Shown in pieces: positions 8,965 through 16,065 of a stretch of DNA of 31,385 nt (its first letter is position 1; the number at the start of each line of letters is the position of its first letter). The notes beneath the pieces were generated by a model that saw nothing but the letters and a program-made list of their open reading frames with translations, did no database searches and was not told where the DNA came from. A program made the translations under genes and the position numbers. The stretch covers positions 1 through 31,385 of the forward strand of contig JAGHBG010000099.1 in assembly GCA_021161105.1 (NCBI GenBank), in the 5' to 3' direction. Source of the DNA: Thermotogaceae bacterium (GTDB taxonomy: Bacteria > Thermotogota > Thermotogae > Thermotogales > Thermotogaceae).

Positions 8965-9255
8965 TATTTGACTGTAGATAGGTACGGAGATAGGTACCAC
9001 TTAGAGATAAGGGAAAAGGGCGAGAAAAGGGGGCACGAATCGGAATTAGATCCTCTCTTCAAAGATTTGTTTTAGTTGGCCATAAATGAGACGGGAAGAA
9101 TGATTCATGAACACATAGGATCATTTCCAGTTATGCTGATGCAGGACTGGATGATAGGATATGATTTAGTTGTGAAGTTCACTAACTGTTTTCCGAAAGC
9201 TGGGAAGTACGTCCGTAGCAAATGTCTTTCACAATTTTTCAATGTATATTATTGA
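8965..9255 (+). pseudogene. Possible decayed reading frame of unknown origin
   Basis: The stretch 8902-9317 has no intact gene. Within it one plus-strand frame stays open from about 8965 to a TGA at 9253, broken only by a TAG at 9073-9075. Before the stop it reads RYHLEIREKGEKRG and ELDPLFKDLF; after it INETGRMIHEHIGSF and DWMIGYDLVVKF, which look like protein sequence rather than random translation. There is no start codon with a ribosome binding site, and its left end touches the tRNA promoter. It could be the remnant of a mobile-element or other transferred gene; I cannot name the family. Low confidence. Confidence 0.25.
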
Positions 9256-9257
9256 CG

Positions 9258-9285
9258 TTGACAAATGGTTGAAAAGTGTTATATT
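9258..9285 (+). promoter_or_regulatory. Promoter of the YtrA-type ABC cassette
   Basis: TTGACA (9258-9263) matches the -35 consensus perfectly, followed by a 16-base spacer and TATATT (9280-9285) as the -10. It is 33 bases upstream of the first gene of the cassette and overlaps an inverted repeat described separately. Confidence 0.75.
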
Positions 9286-9296
9286 TTTATATAACA
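9277..9296 (+). promoter_or_regulatory. Inverted-repeat operator over the -10 box
   Basis: TGTTATAT-TTTT-ATATAACA is a perfect 8-bp inverted repeat with a 4-base centre. It covers the -10 box and probable start site of the cassette encoding the GntR/YtrA regulator at 10159-10518, the usual place for autorepression by this family. As no T-run follows, an operator is more likely than a terminator. Binding by this regulator is inferred. Confidence 0.6.
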
Positions 9297-9317
9297 ATAG
9301 AGGTGGAGGTGAAAATA

Positions 9318-10172
9318 ATGAAAAAACCTCTTTACTCGGCGTTGATATCTGCTTCAATAATTACTGGGGTGCTATCCTTATTTTTTCACGGGTATATTGC
9401 CCTATCTTTATCAGTTATAGCTTCCACCCTTGCGCTGATAATGCTGGGAAGATCGAAAGCTATTATAGGGCTTTTCATTTTAGTTCTCATTGTTGGATCG
9501 TATATAGGCGTTGATTATGTCATCGAAAATCTGCCAGTTTTTCCAAATTTTTCCAATTTTTACGGTGAAAGGCCTTATGAAGCAAGAAAGCTAAAACATT
9601 ACCTGAAAGATTTTAAGTTGCTTGAAAAATCTCAACAATTTCCCGATGTGGAGGAGCTGGAAGTGCTGGGAAAAAATATAGAAATCTCTTTCAGCTCATC
9701 CGGCGATATGGTGGTAGATGAGGGGATGTATTTTAGAAGGATAGGCAAAAAATTGGAGGTTTATTCCAAAAAGGGAGGAAGAGTTCGCTTAAGTAATATA
9801 AAGCACTTGGAAATTGATGGATACAACATGAGCGTAACAGGGAAGGGCGTTATTGAAAGGCTTGAAATAAACGGTATGAATAACAATATATCTTTTGAGG
9901 ACGATAGCTATTTGGATTTTGAATTAAACGGTTTTTCAAACTCTGTGAACCTAACACTAAACCACTTGGGAAACTTTGAGATAAACGGCGCATCGAACTT
10001 GGTTAAGCTTCGTTTCAAATCAACGAAATCCGGTAGGGTGAGAGTTGAAATATCAGGCACGGGAAACAATACCGAAGTGATTCTTGAGAAGAATTCTGAT
10101 ATACGAATTGTGAAGGAGGTCAATCCGTCATTTATGAACGATTTGCAGGTGATAACAAATGATAACGATTGA
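9318..10172 (+). CDS. Membrane-anchored protein with beta-repeat domain
   Basis: A 284-residue protein I cannot place in a named family. Residues about 5-75 hold two or three hydrophobic helices (ALISASIITGVLSLFF, IALSLSVIASTLALIML, AIIGLFILVLIVGSYIGV). The rest is polar and, from about residue 145, shows a repeated pattern of roughly 20-25 residues: EIDGYNMSV, EINGMNNNISF, ELNGFSNSVNL, EINGASNLVKL, EISGTGNNTEV. The fixed Gly and Asn and alternating hydrophobics suggest a stacked beta-strand solenoid, as in putative adhesin-like domains. The start at 9318 is chosen for GGTGGAGGTG just upstream; the frame is open to 9276 but without a site. Its last 14 bases overlap the GntR gene, so it is the first gene of this operon. 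Role unknown, perhaps envelope-stress sensing or export. Confidence 0.75.
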   Translation: MKKPLYSALISASIITGVLSLFFHGYIALSLSVIASTLALIMLGRSKAIIGLFILVLIVGSYIGVDYVIENLPVFPNFSNFYGERPYEARKLKHYLKDFKLLEKSQQFPDVEELEVLGKNIEISFSSSGDMVVDEGMYFRRIGKKLEVYSKKGGRVRLSNIKHLEIDGYNMSVTGKGVIERLEINGMNNNISFEDDSYLDFELNGFSNSVNLTLNHLGNFEINGASNLVKLRFKSTKSGRVRVEISGTGNNTEVILEKNSDIRIVKEVNPSFMNDLQVITNDND

Positions 10173-10518
10173 TAAGCTCTCCCCAATACCTTTGTACAAG
10201 CAGATCATTCTTCAGATCAAAAAGGAGATAATTTTGGGTAGGTTAAAAAAAGGAGATAAGCTGCCAGCTATCAGGGAACTGTCAGAGCGTCTCATGGTTA
10301 ATGTGAACACGGTTTTGAAGGCGTACGACAGGTTAGCGGCAGAGGGAATAATAGATTCTGAGCACGGAAAAGGTTTTTTTGTTAAAGAAACTTCTGATGT
10401 TTCACAGGACTTTATAAAAGACCTTAAAAAAATTTCTAAAACTATGAAAGAAAACGATATAGAGTTGGGACTGGCTATGATGCTTTTACAGGAGGTGTGG
10501 AACGATGAAGAAGTTTGA
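10159..10518 (+). CDS. GntR family transcriptional regulator, YtrA type
   Basis: A 119-residue regulator with the N-terminal winged helix of the GntR family: PIPLYKQIILQIKKEI, GRLKKGDKLPAIRELSERL, then NVNTVLKAYDRLAAEGII and the wing EHGKGFFV. The C-terminal part is short, about 40 residues and helical, which marks the YtrA subfamily; these typically repress an ABC transporter operon in which they are themselves encoded. That is the arrangement here: it overlaps the upstream beta-repeat gene by 14 bases and the downstream membrane gene by 14 bases, with an ABC ATPase at the end. Its likely operator is the inverted repeat at 9277-9296. The inducer is unknown; some relatives respond to cell-wall-active compounds. 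Confidence 0.9.
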   Translation: MITIDKLSPIPLYKQIILQIKKEIILGRLKKGDKLPAIRELSERLMVNVNTVLKAYDRLAAEGIIDSEHGKGFFVKETSDVSQDFIKDLKKISKTMKENDIELGLAMMLLQEVWNDEEV

Positions 10519-11065
10519 GTTCATTTTCAGGAAAATAGTTAAACAGAGAGGGATCAGAATTTTAACAACCTTTTTCCTTGCCATATTTCCTTCGCATAGC
10601 TTAAAAGTATTTGCTCAACTTCTGATGCTTTCGAGCATATTACCCCACGATATGGAAAGGGGAGATGATGAAGTCATTTTGCAATATCCTCTCAGAAGGC
10701 TTGAGCTGTTTTTCTTTGAATTTCTTACAGGATCGCTTTTTATGATAGTAGCGGAGTTTTTGAGTATATCTCTATTGAAAAGTCACTTGGGTATTCACTG
10801 GAAATTTTTCATATTTTCTCGCAACATCTCAACTTTGCCTTACATATATGGAATATGCATGCTTTCTGCAATGTATCTAAAAAGTTCTTTCATTGTGCCG
10901 TTTATTTTGCTAATCGTTGATGGCTTATTCTGCGAAACCGCCTGGAGATATATAAGCCCTGTAAATGCACAAACTATATGGGGATTTTTGATTGGACTTG
11001 GTATCTTTACACTTGCCTTTGGACTCTATGCCAATCCCATGCGTGAAAGAGGTGAGGTCGAATGA
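10505..11065 (+). CDS. Small integral membrane protein, likely ABC permease subunit
   Basis: A 186-residue hydrophobic protein with about four to six membrane segments (for example RILTTFFLAIFPSHS, FFFEFLTGSLFMIVAEFL, YIYGICMLSAMYL, FIVPFILLIVDGLF, WGFLIGLGIFTLAFGLY). No family motif is recognised. The start has GGAGGTG about 7 bases upstream, inside the end of the GntR gene. Its stop overlaps the ABC ATPase start by four bases (ATGA). The position between a YtrA regulator and an ABC ATPase suggests the membrane partner of that ATPase, although it is shorter than usual ABC-2 permeases. If so, it would act as a dimer. Confidence 0.75.
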   Translation: MKKFEFIFRKIVKQRGIRILTTFFLAIFPSHSLKVFAQLLMLSSILPHDMERGDDEVILQYPLRRLELFFFEFLTGSLFMIVAEFLSISLLKSHLGIHWKFFIFSRNISTLPYIYGICMLSAMYLKSSFIVPFILLIVDGLFCETAWRYISPVNAQTIWGFLIGLGIFTLAFGLYANPMRERGEVE

Positions 11066-11865
11066 TAAAAATTGAGAAAATATCCAAAACATTTTCGGAT
11101 GTTGTTGCGATCTCTGAAGTCAATTTTGAGCTTGAAAAAGGAGTTAATCTATTGATCGGCCCAAACGGTGCAGGAAAGACCACTACTCTCAAATGCATAG
11201 GATGCATAATTCAACCTGACACTGGAAGCATTACAGTGTTTGATAAAAATCCATGCCTGGTGAAAGAAAGAATAGCATTTCTAAGTGAAGATAGAAAGAT
11301 CTTAAGGAAGATGAGAGTAAAAGATTACATGGAACTTCTACCACTTCTTTACAGTAAATGGGACAACCGGACTTTTAAGAAACTTTTAAATCATTTTTCC
11401 ATACCATTAAATAAACCTCTGGATAAATTATCAGCAGGAATGAGAACTCTTTTTCTGTTAACATGCGCCATTTCCAGCAGCGCAGATGTGCTGCTGCTTG
11501 ATGAACCCACACAGCACCTTGATCCCGTCAAGGTCGCGGAAATCCAAAACATAATTAGAGAGATTGCCCTTGATAAAATTGTGGTTATCTCAACTCATCA
11601 CCTTGAAGAAGCTGAAAATTTTGCAGACAGATTTGTGCTAATAAACGAAGGTAGAGTGATTTACCACGATGATGTGGATTCTGCAAAAGAAAGTCATAGG
11701 GTGATACAGCAGAATGAATTGACAGAAAGCGACGAGGTAATTGGAAAGATAGAAAGCGGTTGGCTCGTGAAAACCGACGCAGATAAAGGAAGATATCCAT
11801 CTCTTAGAGAGATTGCTTTAGTATATTTGACTAAAGGAAGATTAAGAAACATTGAGATTTACTAA
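11062..11865 (+). CDS. ABC transporter ATP-binding protein
   Basis: A 267-residue ATPase of an ABC-2/BcrA-type exporter. Seen: Walker A GPNGAGKTTTLK at about residues 34-45, a Q-loop region reading IAFLSEDRKILRKM, signature KLSAGMRTLF instead of the canonical LSGGQ, Walker B DVLLLDEPTQHLDP, and the H-loop ISTHHLEEAE. A C-terminal extension of about 60 residues follows. SAGM-type signatures are common in the BcrA/YtrB group, so activity is expected. It is the last gene of the operon with the beta-repeat protein, the YtrA regulator and the membrane protein, and lies tail to tail with the acetyltransferase gene, only 6 bases apart. The substrate, perhaps an antibiotic or lipid, is not visible. 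Confidence 0.9.
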   Translation: MIKIEKISKTFSDVVAISEVNFELEKGVNLLIGPNGAGKTTTLKCIGCIIQPDTGSITVFDKNPCLVKERIAFLSEDRKILRKMRVKDYMELLPLLYSKWDNRTFKKLLNHFSIPLNKPLDKLSAGMRTLFLLTCAISSSADVLLLDEPTQHLDPVKVAEIQNIIREIALDKIVVISTHHLEEAENFADRFVLINEGRVIYHDDVDSAKESHRVIQQNELTESDEVIGKIESGWLVKTDADKGRYPSLREIALVYLTKGRLRNIEIY

Positions 11866-11871
11866 AAAAAA

Positions 11872-12756
11872 TCAAAACATATCAAACGCCCAATAATGCC
11901 ATCTTTTTGTAAAAATAAGATCGTCAAGACTCTTTTCATCTGTTTTTATGGGTTTTACAAATATTAGCACATGCTCTTTTTCTGTATATGGAAAGTTCTT
12001 TGCAAGGTATTCCGTTACGGGATGGCATGGTTTTGAGAAAAACAATATCTTTTTAGAGTCTTCTGGGAGAAGATCAAGTATTTTGCTGGGATTTCCTGCA
12101 AAATCCAGCAAATTGTACACGCCATCATTGACTTTATCAAACAAAACATATGTTTCATCGGTTGACGATTTGATCAAAATTGATCCTTTTTTTAAAAAAT
12201 ATTCCAGTTGAAAGTTCCAAAGGTATTCATCTCTTACAACAGTGAATGCGAAATCTTTATTGAACTCCTCCGAGGTTTTCATTAAGTCTTTTAAAAGCGT
12301 GTCGTCAGGTTTGTTTATAACCTCATGTGAAGATTTTAAAATCCCACCAACATCAAACTCATAATGGTATGTCATGACCAATTTCCAACCGTTTTTTACA
12401 TAAAATTTATGCTTTGATGCAAAAAGCACTGAAGCTTCATAACCTATATCTTTCATATAGGATGTAGCATAAGATAGCAATTTAGATGCTACGCCTTTTC
12501 CTCTCATAGTTTTCTTTGTGCACACATTTCCAATTCCTCCAACCTTTACAGGATCTTTAGATGTTCTTAAATACCTTGTGTACACCTGCACATAGCCCAC
12601 TATCTCGCCAGAATCAACCGCCACTACCGAATTTCCGGGAAATTCCCTTTCAGGAACGAAACGCAGAAAATACTCCTTAGGAGTTTTGGCAAAGCAAGAG
12701 TAAAGAAGCTTCAATATTGACTCAAGTTCTTCTTTTTTAGCAATCCTGATGATCAT
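11872..12756 (-). CDS. GNAT family N-acetyltransferase
   Basis: A 294-residue acetyl-CoA-dependent acetyltransferase. The GNAT fold occupies the first 135 residues, with motif A GNVCTKKTMRGKGVASKLL (acetyl-CoA pyrophosphate loop at R85-G-K-G88) and the following strand ASVLFASKHKFYVKNGWK. The remaining 160 residues form a second domain of unknown function, giving an Eis-like or two-domain length. The substrate is unknown. ATG at 12756 follows GGAGGAGG. It is divergent from the DeoR regulator (53 bases between starts) and convergent with the ABC cassette. A run of eight T follows the stop immediately but without a stem-loop. No functional link with either neighbour is evident. Confidence 0.85.
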   Translation of the reverse strand: MIIRIAKKEELESILKLLYSCFAKTPKEYFLRFVPEREFPGNSVVAVDSGEIVGYVQVYTRYLRTSKDPVKVGGIGNVCTKKTMRGKGVASKLLSYATSYMKDIGYEASVLFASKHKFYVKNGWKLVMTYHYEFDVGGILKSSHEVINKPDDTLLKDLMKTSEEFNKDFAFTVVRDEYLWNFQLEYFLKKGSILIKSSTDETYVLFDKVNDGVYNLLDFAGNPSKILDLLPEDSKKILFFSKPCHPVTEYLAKNFPYTEKEHVLIFVKPIKTDEKSLDDLIFTKRWHYWAFDMF

Positions 12757-12809
12757 TTAAAAATCGCCTCCTCCATGATTTAATATTTATTTTATAGGGG
12801 GTGTTGAAA

Positions 12810-13571
12810 TTGGATAACGTTGAAAGAAAAAAGAAAATTCTCGAAATATTGAAAGAAAAAAAGCATATAAGTATTAAAGAACTGGCAGATTTAACAGGAT
12901 TCTCCCCTGTAACAATAAGAAGAGATGTTAGAGAACTTGAGGGAGAAGGGGCACTGCAAAGAAGCTGGGGATACGTTTTCTTGCCTGAAGTGTCAAAATA
13001 CGAATTGTCTTTCAGAGAAAGAGAAAAAGAGTACGCTGCCGAGAAAAAAAGGATAGCCCAGAAAGCATTGGAATTTCTCAGAGATGGAATGACTATAGGA
13101 CTTGATGCTGGAACTACAACGCTTTTCATAGCCAAAGAAATAGGAAAGTCTGGGTTGAATTTAACCGTTGTAACTCCATGTCTTCCAATTTTGCAGCTTG
13201 CAACAAGATACGAAAACCTCAATGTGGTGCTGCTTGGGGGAAAATACGATCCAGAAAATCTATCCTTTGTAGGTCCTATAACAATACAGGTTATAGAAAA
13301 ACTCCATTTTGATATTGCATTCATAGGCGCTTCCGCCGTTATCCCAGAAAGGGGTTTGTTCACTACAAACCCGGAAGGTGCCGAAGTTGACAGAAAGCTT
13401 GCCTTAAGCAGCGACTTTGTTGTAGGTGTTTTTGACCATTCTAAATTTTTCAAGAAAGCCCCCTTCCTTTCCGTTGAGTCTTCTTTACTACATTTGATCA
13501 TAACAGATCATAAATCAAAATCCAACATATTAAAGGAATTTCCAGGCCATATAAAAATCGTTCTTGCTTAA
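12810..13571 (+). CDS. DeoR family transcriptional regulator (part A)
   Basis: A DeoR/GlpR-type repressor, 253 residues from the TTG start at 12810. The N-terminal helix-turn-helix reads ISIKELADLTGFSPVTIRRDVRELEGEGAL. The C-terminal effector domain has the family's sugar-phosphate binding motifs, including GLDAGTTTLFIAKEI, VVTPCLPIL and FIGASAVIPERGLFTTNPEGAEV. TTG at 12810 is preferred because AGGGGGTG lies 6 bases before it; GTG at 12801 lies inside that site, although it is in frame. It stands immediately before the SIS-hydrolase-ABC operon, so it probably controls it through the palindrome over the promoter at 13586-13614. A phosphorylated sugar is the expected inducer. Confidence 0.9.
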   Translation: MDNVERKKKILEILKEKKHISIKELADLTGFSPVTIRRDVRELEGEGALQRSWGYVFLPEVSKYELSFREREKEYAAEKKRIAQKALEFLRDGMTIGLDAGTTTLFIAKEIGKSGLNLTVVTPCLPILQLATRYENLNVVLLGGKYDPENLSFVGPITIQVIEKLHFDIAFIGASAVIPERGLFTTNPEGAEVDRKLALSSDFVVGVFDHSKFFKKAPFLSVESSLLHLIITDHKSKSNILKEFPGHIKIVLA

Positions 13572-13585
13572 ATTTGAGATCATTC

Positions 13586-13614
13586 TTGACTGAAATATAT
13601 AAATATGATATCAT
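13586..13614 (+). promoter_or_regulatory. Promoter and palindromic operator of part A operon
   Basis: TTGACT (13586-13591), a 17-base spacer and TATCAT (13609-13614) form a good promoter between the DeoR gene and the SIS gene. The -10 is embedded in a perfect 10-base palindrome, ATGATATCAT (13605-13614). A near-identical motif covers the -10 box of the second DeoR gene at 28873-28884. A further short inverted repeat, TCGAC-TTC-GTCGA (13619-13631), lies between this and the ribosome binding site. Confidence 0.7.
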
Positions 13615-13644
13615 GCAATCGACTTCGTCGAAGGGGTGGTTGCT

Positions 13645-14367
13645 GTGACTTCTTACTGCAAAGAAGTAGAGAAAGTTCTCGACGATATTTTGAAATATGA
13701 AAGTGAAAAAATTAGAGAAGTAGCAAGATACATATCAGGAGCAATTGAAAATGACGGAGTTGTTATAGCTTTTGGAACGGGCCATTCACACATTATGGTT
13801 GAGGAGATGTTTTATCGTGCTGGGGGACTTGTTCCGGTGTATCCAGTTCTTGTGGGTGCTTTGATGCTTCACGAAGGTGCTGCAAGGAGCTCCATCCTTG
13901 AAAGAACACCACAGATGGGAAGAACAATAGCAGATTATGTCAATTCTTCGGAAAATGATGTTGTATTTGTTTTTTCAAATTCTGGCGTTAATGCAGTACC
14001 TGTAGAATTTGCTATGTCGATGAGGGAACGGGGACATAGGGTTTTTGCTGTGACGTCATTTCAGCATTCAAAAATGGTTCAGCCAAGAAATCCAGAAGGC
14101 AAAAAGTTAATGGAAGTAGTGGACATAGCTATAGATAATCATGTTCCTTACGGAGATGCCAGTGTAAAGATTGGAAATGTGAAGGTTGCTCCTTTATCTA
14201 CTATAGCAGGGGCTTTTATAGTTAACTCTATTGTTGTTGAGGTTACAAAGATTTTTGAGGAGGGAGGAAGAATTCCACCTGTTTTTGTCAGTGCCAACGT
14301 TGAAAATGGGGATCTTCACAACGAAGGACTAATAAGAAGTTATTCAAGGAGGATTCCAATACTTTAA
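13645..14367 (+). CDS. SIS domain sugar isomerase-like protein (UPF0309 type)
   Basis: A single-SIS-domain protein of 240 residues, most like the UPF0309 family of phosphosugar-binding proteins. Seen: AFGTGHSHIMVEEMFYRAGG near residue 45, the phosphate loop VFSNSGVNAVPVEFAM, and the typical C-terminal VFVSANVENGDLHNE. The family binds a sugar phosphate and probably isomerises or hydrolyses it; the exact reaction is not established. GTG at 13645 is chosen because AAGGGGTGG lies 5-7 bases before it; the in-frame GTG at 13636 lies within that site. It is the first gene of an eight-gene operon, 14 bases before the secreted hydrolase. It differs from the double-SIS AgaS-like protein of part B and is not its duplicate. 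Confidence 0.85.
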   Translation: MTSYCKEVEKVLDDILKYESEKIREVARYISGAIENDGVVIAFGTGHSHIMVEEMFYRAGGLVPVYPVLVGALMLHEGAARSSILERTPQMGRTIADYVNSSENDVVFVFSNSGVNAVPVEFAMSMRERGHRVFAVTSFQHSKMVQPRNPEGKKLMEVVDIAIDNHVPYGDASVKIGNVKVAPLSTIAGAFIVNSIVVEVTKIFEEGGRIPPVFVSANVENGDLHNEGLIRSYSRRIPIL

Positions 14368-14381
14368 GGGAGGTGGTTGGG

Positions 14382-16046
14382 TTGAAAAGACTCTTTTTGC
14401 TTTTTGTGGTGTTTCTGATAGCTGGATCGATGTTAGCAACCGTTCTTCCCGGAGATAAGGTATTAAAAATGGGAACGGTCCTTGCAAACAAGATTGAAGA
14501 GTTGGGGAAGAAACTGCCAGATGAGATAGCCGTTCCGGGAGCGGATCAAAAGCTTTCTATGGAACAAGCTCTCTATGTGATGACCAAATGGCTTGCACTT
14601 TACGGAGCAGAGGGAAAGAAAGTTGGAAAGATTCCAGAACAAGTGCCAGTAATTGATATGAAAAAACCTGATAAGTTGATTCAAGGAGCTGCAGGAGGAA
14701 AGATTTGGTGGGACGATATTTACAAACTGTGTAAGGAACTGTCTAAAAAGTTCGAAGAGGATCCCACCATTCCTCCACAGATAGAAGTTTTGAATGATAG
14801 AAAAGAGGACATTGTGACTGCCGATGTTCTCATATACTTGCTTGCAAGGACTATAAGATGGATCGATAATAACGCAGGAATGCCAAATTACGCTTCGATA
14901 AAACCTGTTACACCTCCACCAAGCTGGCCAAAGGTCGAAAAGCCGATGGTAAAGATCAAGAAAGTCCCATCGAAACCTGGTGAGATAAGAGGAATTTGGG
15001 TATGGTACGACACTCTCGGTAAAGTCGGAGTGGAGAAAGCTATAAAGGAGATAAAAGATTTAGGCTTTACCGATGTATTCCTGCTTGTGAAAGGTATTTC
15101 TGGAAGAGTTTGCTGGCCATCTTATGTAGCACTTCAAGCTTGGGAGGATACAAGCATACTTGAAAGAGCTGTTTCAGAAGCTAAGAAGCAAAGATTAAGG
15201 ATCCATGCGTGGTTCGTTGTAAGCAAGGACAAAGCATACTTAGCTGTTCATCCGGAAAGCGCTATGTGGGGCATTCCTCTCGATAAGGAAGGAAGCTTCA
15301 GAAGAGCAGGAAGCACTATAGAATTTGCCCTTGATAGTGCTTACAGAAAGTACATAGAAGATTTGATTCAAGAGGTAGCATACTTCTATAATGTAGATGG
15401 AATACACCTTGACTATATAAGGTATCCAACGGGAGCCTGGGGATGGAGTCCATATCAAATCGGAAGAGCCTGGATGGAAGGGCTCGATGTAGACTTCCTG
15501 CTCAATACAGCCATTGATACCTGGGGAAACAAAGGTGATGGCAAAAAGTTCATAGATATGTATCAGCAGATGAAGTACTACGATATAAATGCATGGGTGC
15601 AAATGAGAATGGATGATGTAAGAAGCTTCGTTGAGGAAATAAAGAAAGCAGTTGAAGCAACTGGTAAGAAGCTGATCCTCAGTGCCGCTCTTATGCCAGA
15701 AGGTGGAGATACCGATCCAAACGCTAACGCATTTGCCATGGTACATTACGGGCAGAGGTATGCGGATTTTGGAGAGCTTTGCGACTGGGTTGTGCCTATG
15801 ACCTATCACCTCGAATGGGGTAAAAAGGCACAATGGATCATAGATGTATTCAAGGGAACGAAGGAAGTTGTTCAGCCAGGAGTTAAGGTCTTAATGGGTA
15901 TACAGGGATTCGATGTAGATTCTACTGAAATGCTAAAAGCTATATACGCTGCACGACAGGCTGGAGCTGACGGAATAGTCGTGTTCAGATACGGTTCCTT
16001 AACGGATGAAATGAAGGAAGCTATAAAAGAAGCTTTTGGTGAGTAA
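14382..16046 (+). CDS. Secreted glycoside hydrolase-like protein (GHL10 type)
   Basis: An exported protein of 554 residues. The start TTG at 14382, 5 bases behind GGGAGGTGG, yields a classic signal peptide (KRLFLLFVVFLIAGSMLA). Residues about 20-185 form an all-helical region with two similar segments (MEQALYVMTKWLALYG and ADVLIYLLARTIRWIDN), vaguely like cell-wall-binding repeats. From about 205 the catalytic TIM-barrel begins with GEIRGIWVWYDTL; the hallmark is D339-GIHLD344-YIRYP, and later strands read LILSAALMPEGG, DWVVPMTYHLEW, KVLMGIQGF and GADGIVVFRY. This resembles the GHL10 (YngK-like) superfamily, whose polysaccharide substrates are mostly undefined. With an adjacent sugar ABC importer, it probably cuts an extracellular glycan for uptake. 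Amino-galactose glycans are a guess from the part B genes. Confidence 0.85.
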   Translation: MKRLFLLFVVFLIAGSMLATVLPGDKVLKMGTVLANKIEELGKKLPDEIAVPGADQKLSMEQALYVMTKWLALYGAEGKKVGKIPEQVPVIDMKKPDKLIQGAAGGKIWWDDIYKLCKELSKKFEEDPTIPPQIEVLNDRKEDIVTADVLIYLLARTIRWIDNNAGMPNYASIKPVTPPPSWPKVEKPMVKIKKVPSKPGEIRGIWVWYDTLGKVGVEKAIKEIKDLGFTDVFLLVKGISGRVCWPSYVALQAWEDTSILERAVSEAKKQRLRIHAWFVVSKDKAYLAVHPESAMWGIPLDKEGSFRRAGSTIEFALDSAYRKYIEDLIQEVAYFYNVDGIHLDYIRYPTGAWGWSPYQIGRAWMEGLDVDFLLNTAIDTWGNKGDGKKFIDMYQQMKYYDINAWVQMRMDDVRSFVEEIKKAVEATGKKLILSAALMPEGGDTDPNANAFAMVHYGQRYADFGELCDWVVPMTYHLEWGKKAQWIIDVFKGTKEVVQPGVKVLMGIQGFDVDSTEMLKAIYAARQAGADGIVVFRYGSLTDEMKEAIKEAFGE

Positions 16047-16065
16047 AAAAGGGGGTGGATATGAA

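Noticed and set aside
12737..13501. A 254-codon open frame on the minus strand opposite the DeoR gene
   Set aside because: It is antisense to a clear DeoR regulator, has a Ser/Phe-rich composition typical of an antisense frame, and shows no motif.
15240..15833. A 197-codon minus-strand frame inside the secreted hydrolase gene
   Set aside because: Opposite strand of conserved barrel sequence; no ribosome binding site or recognisable domain.
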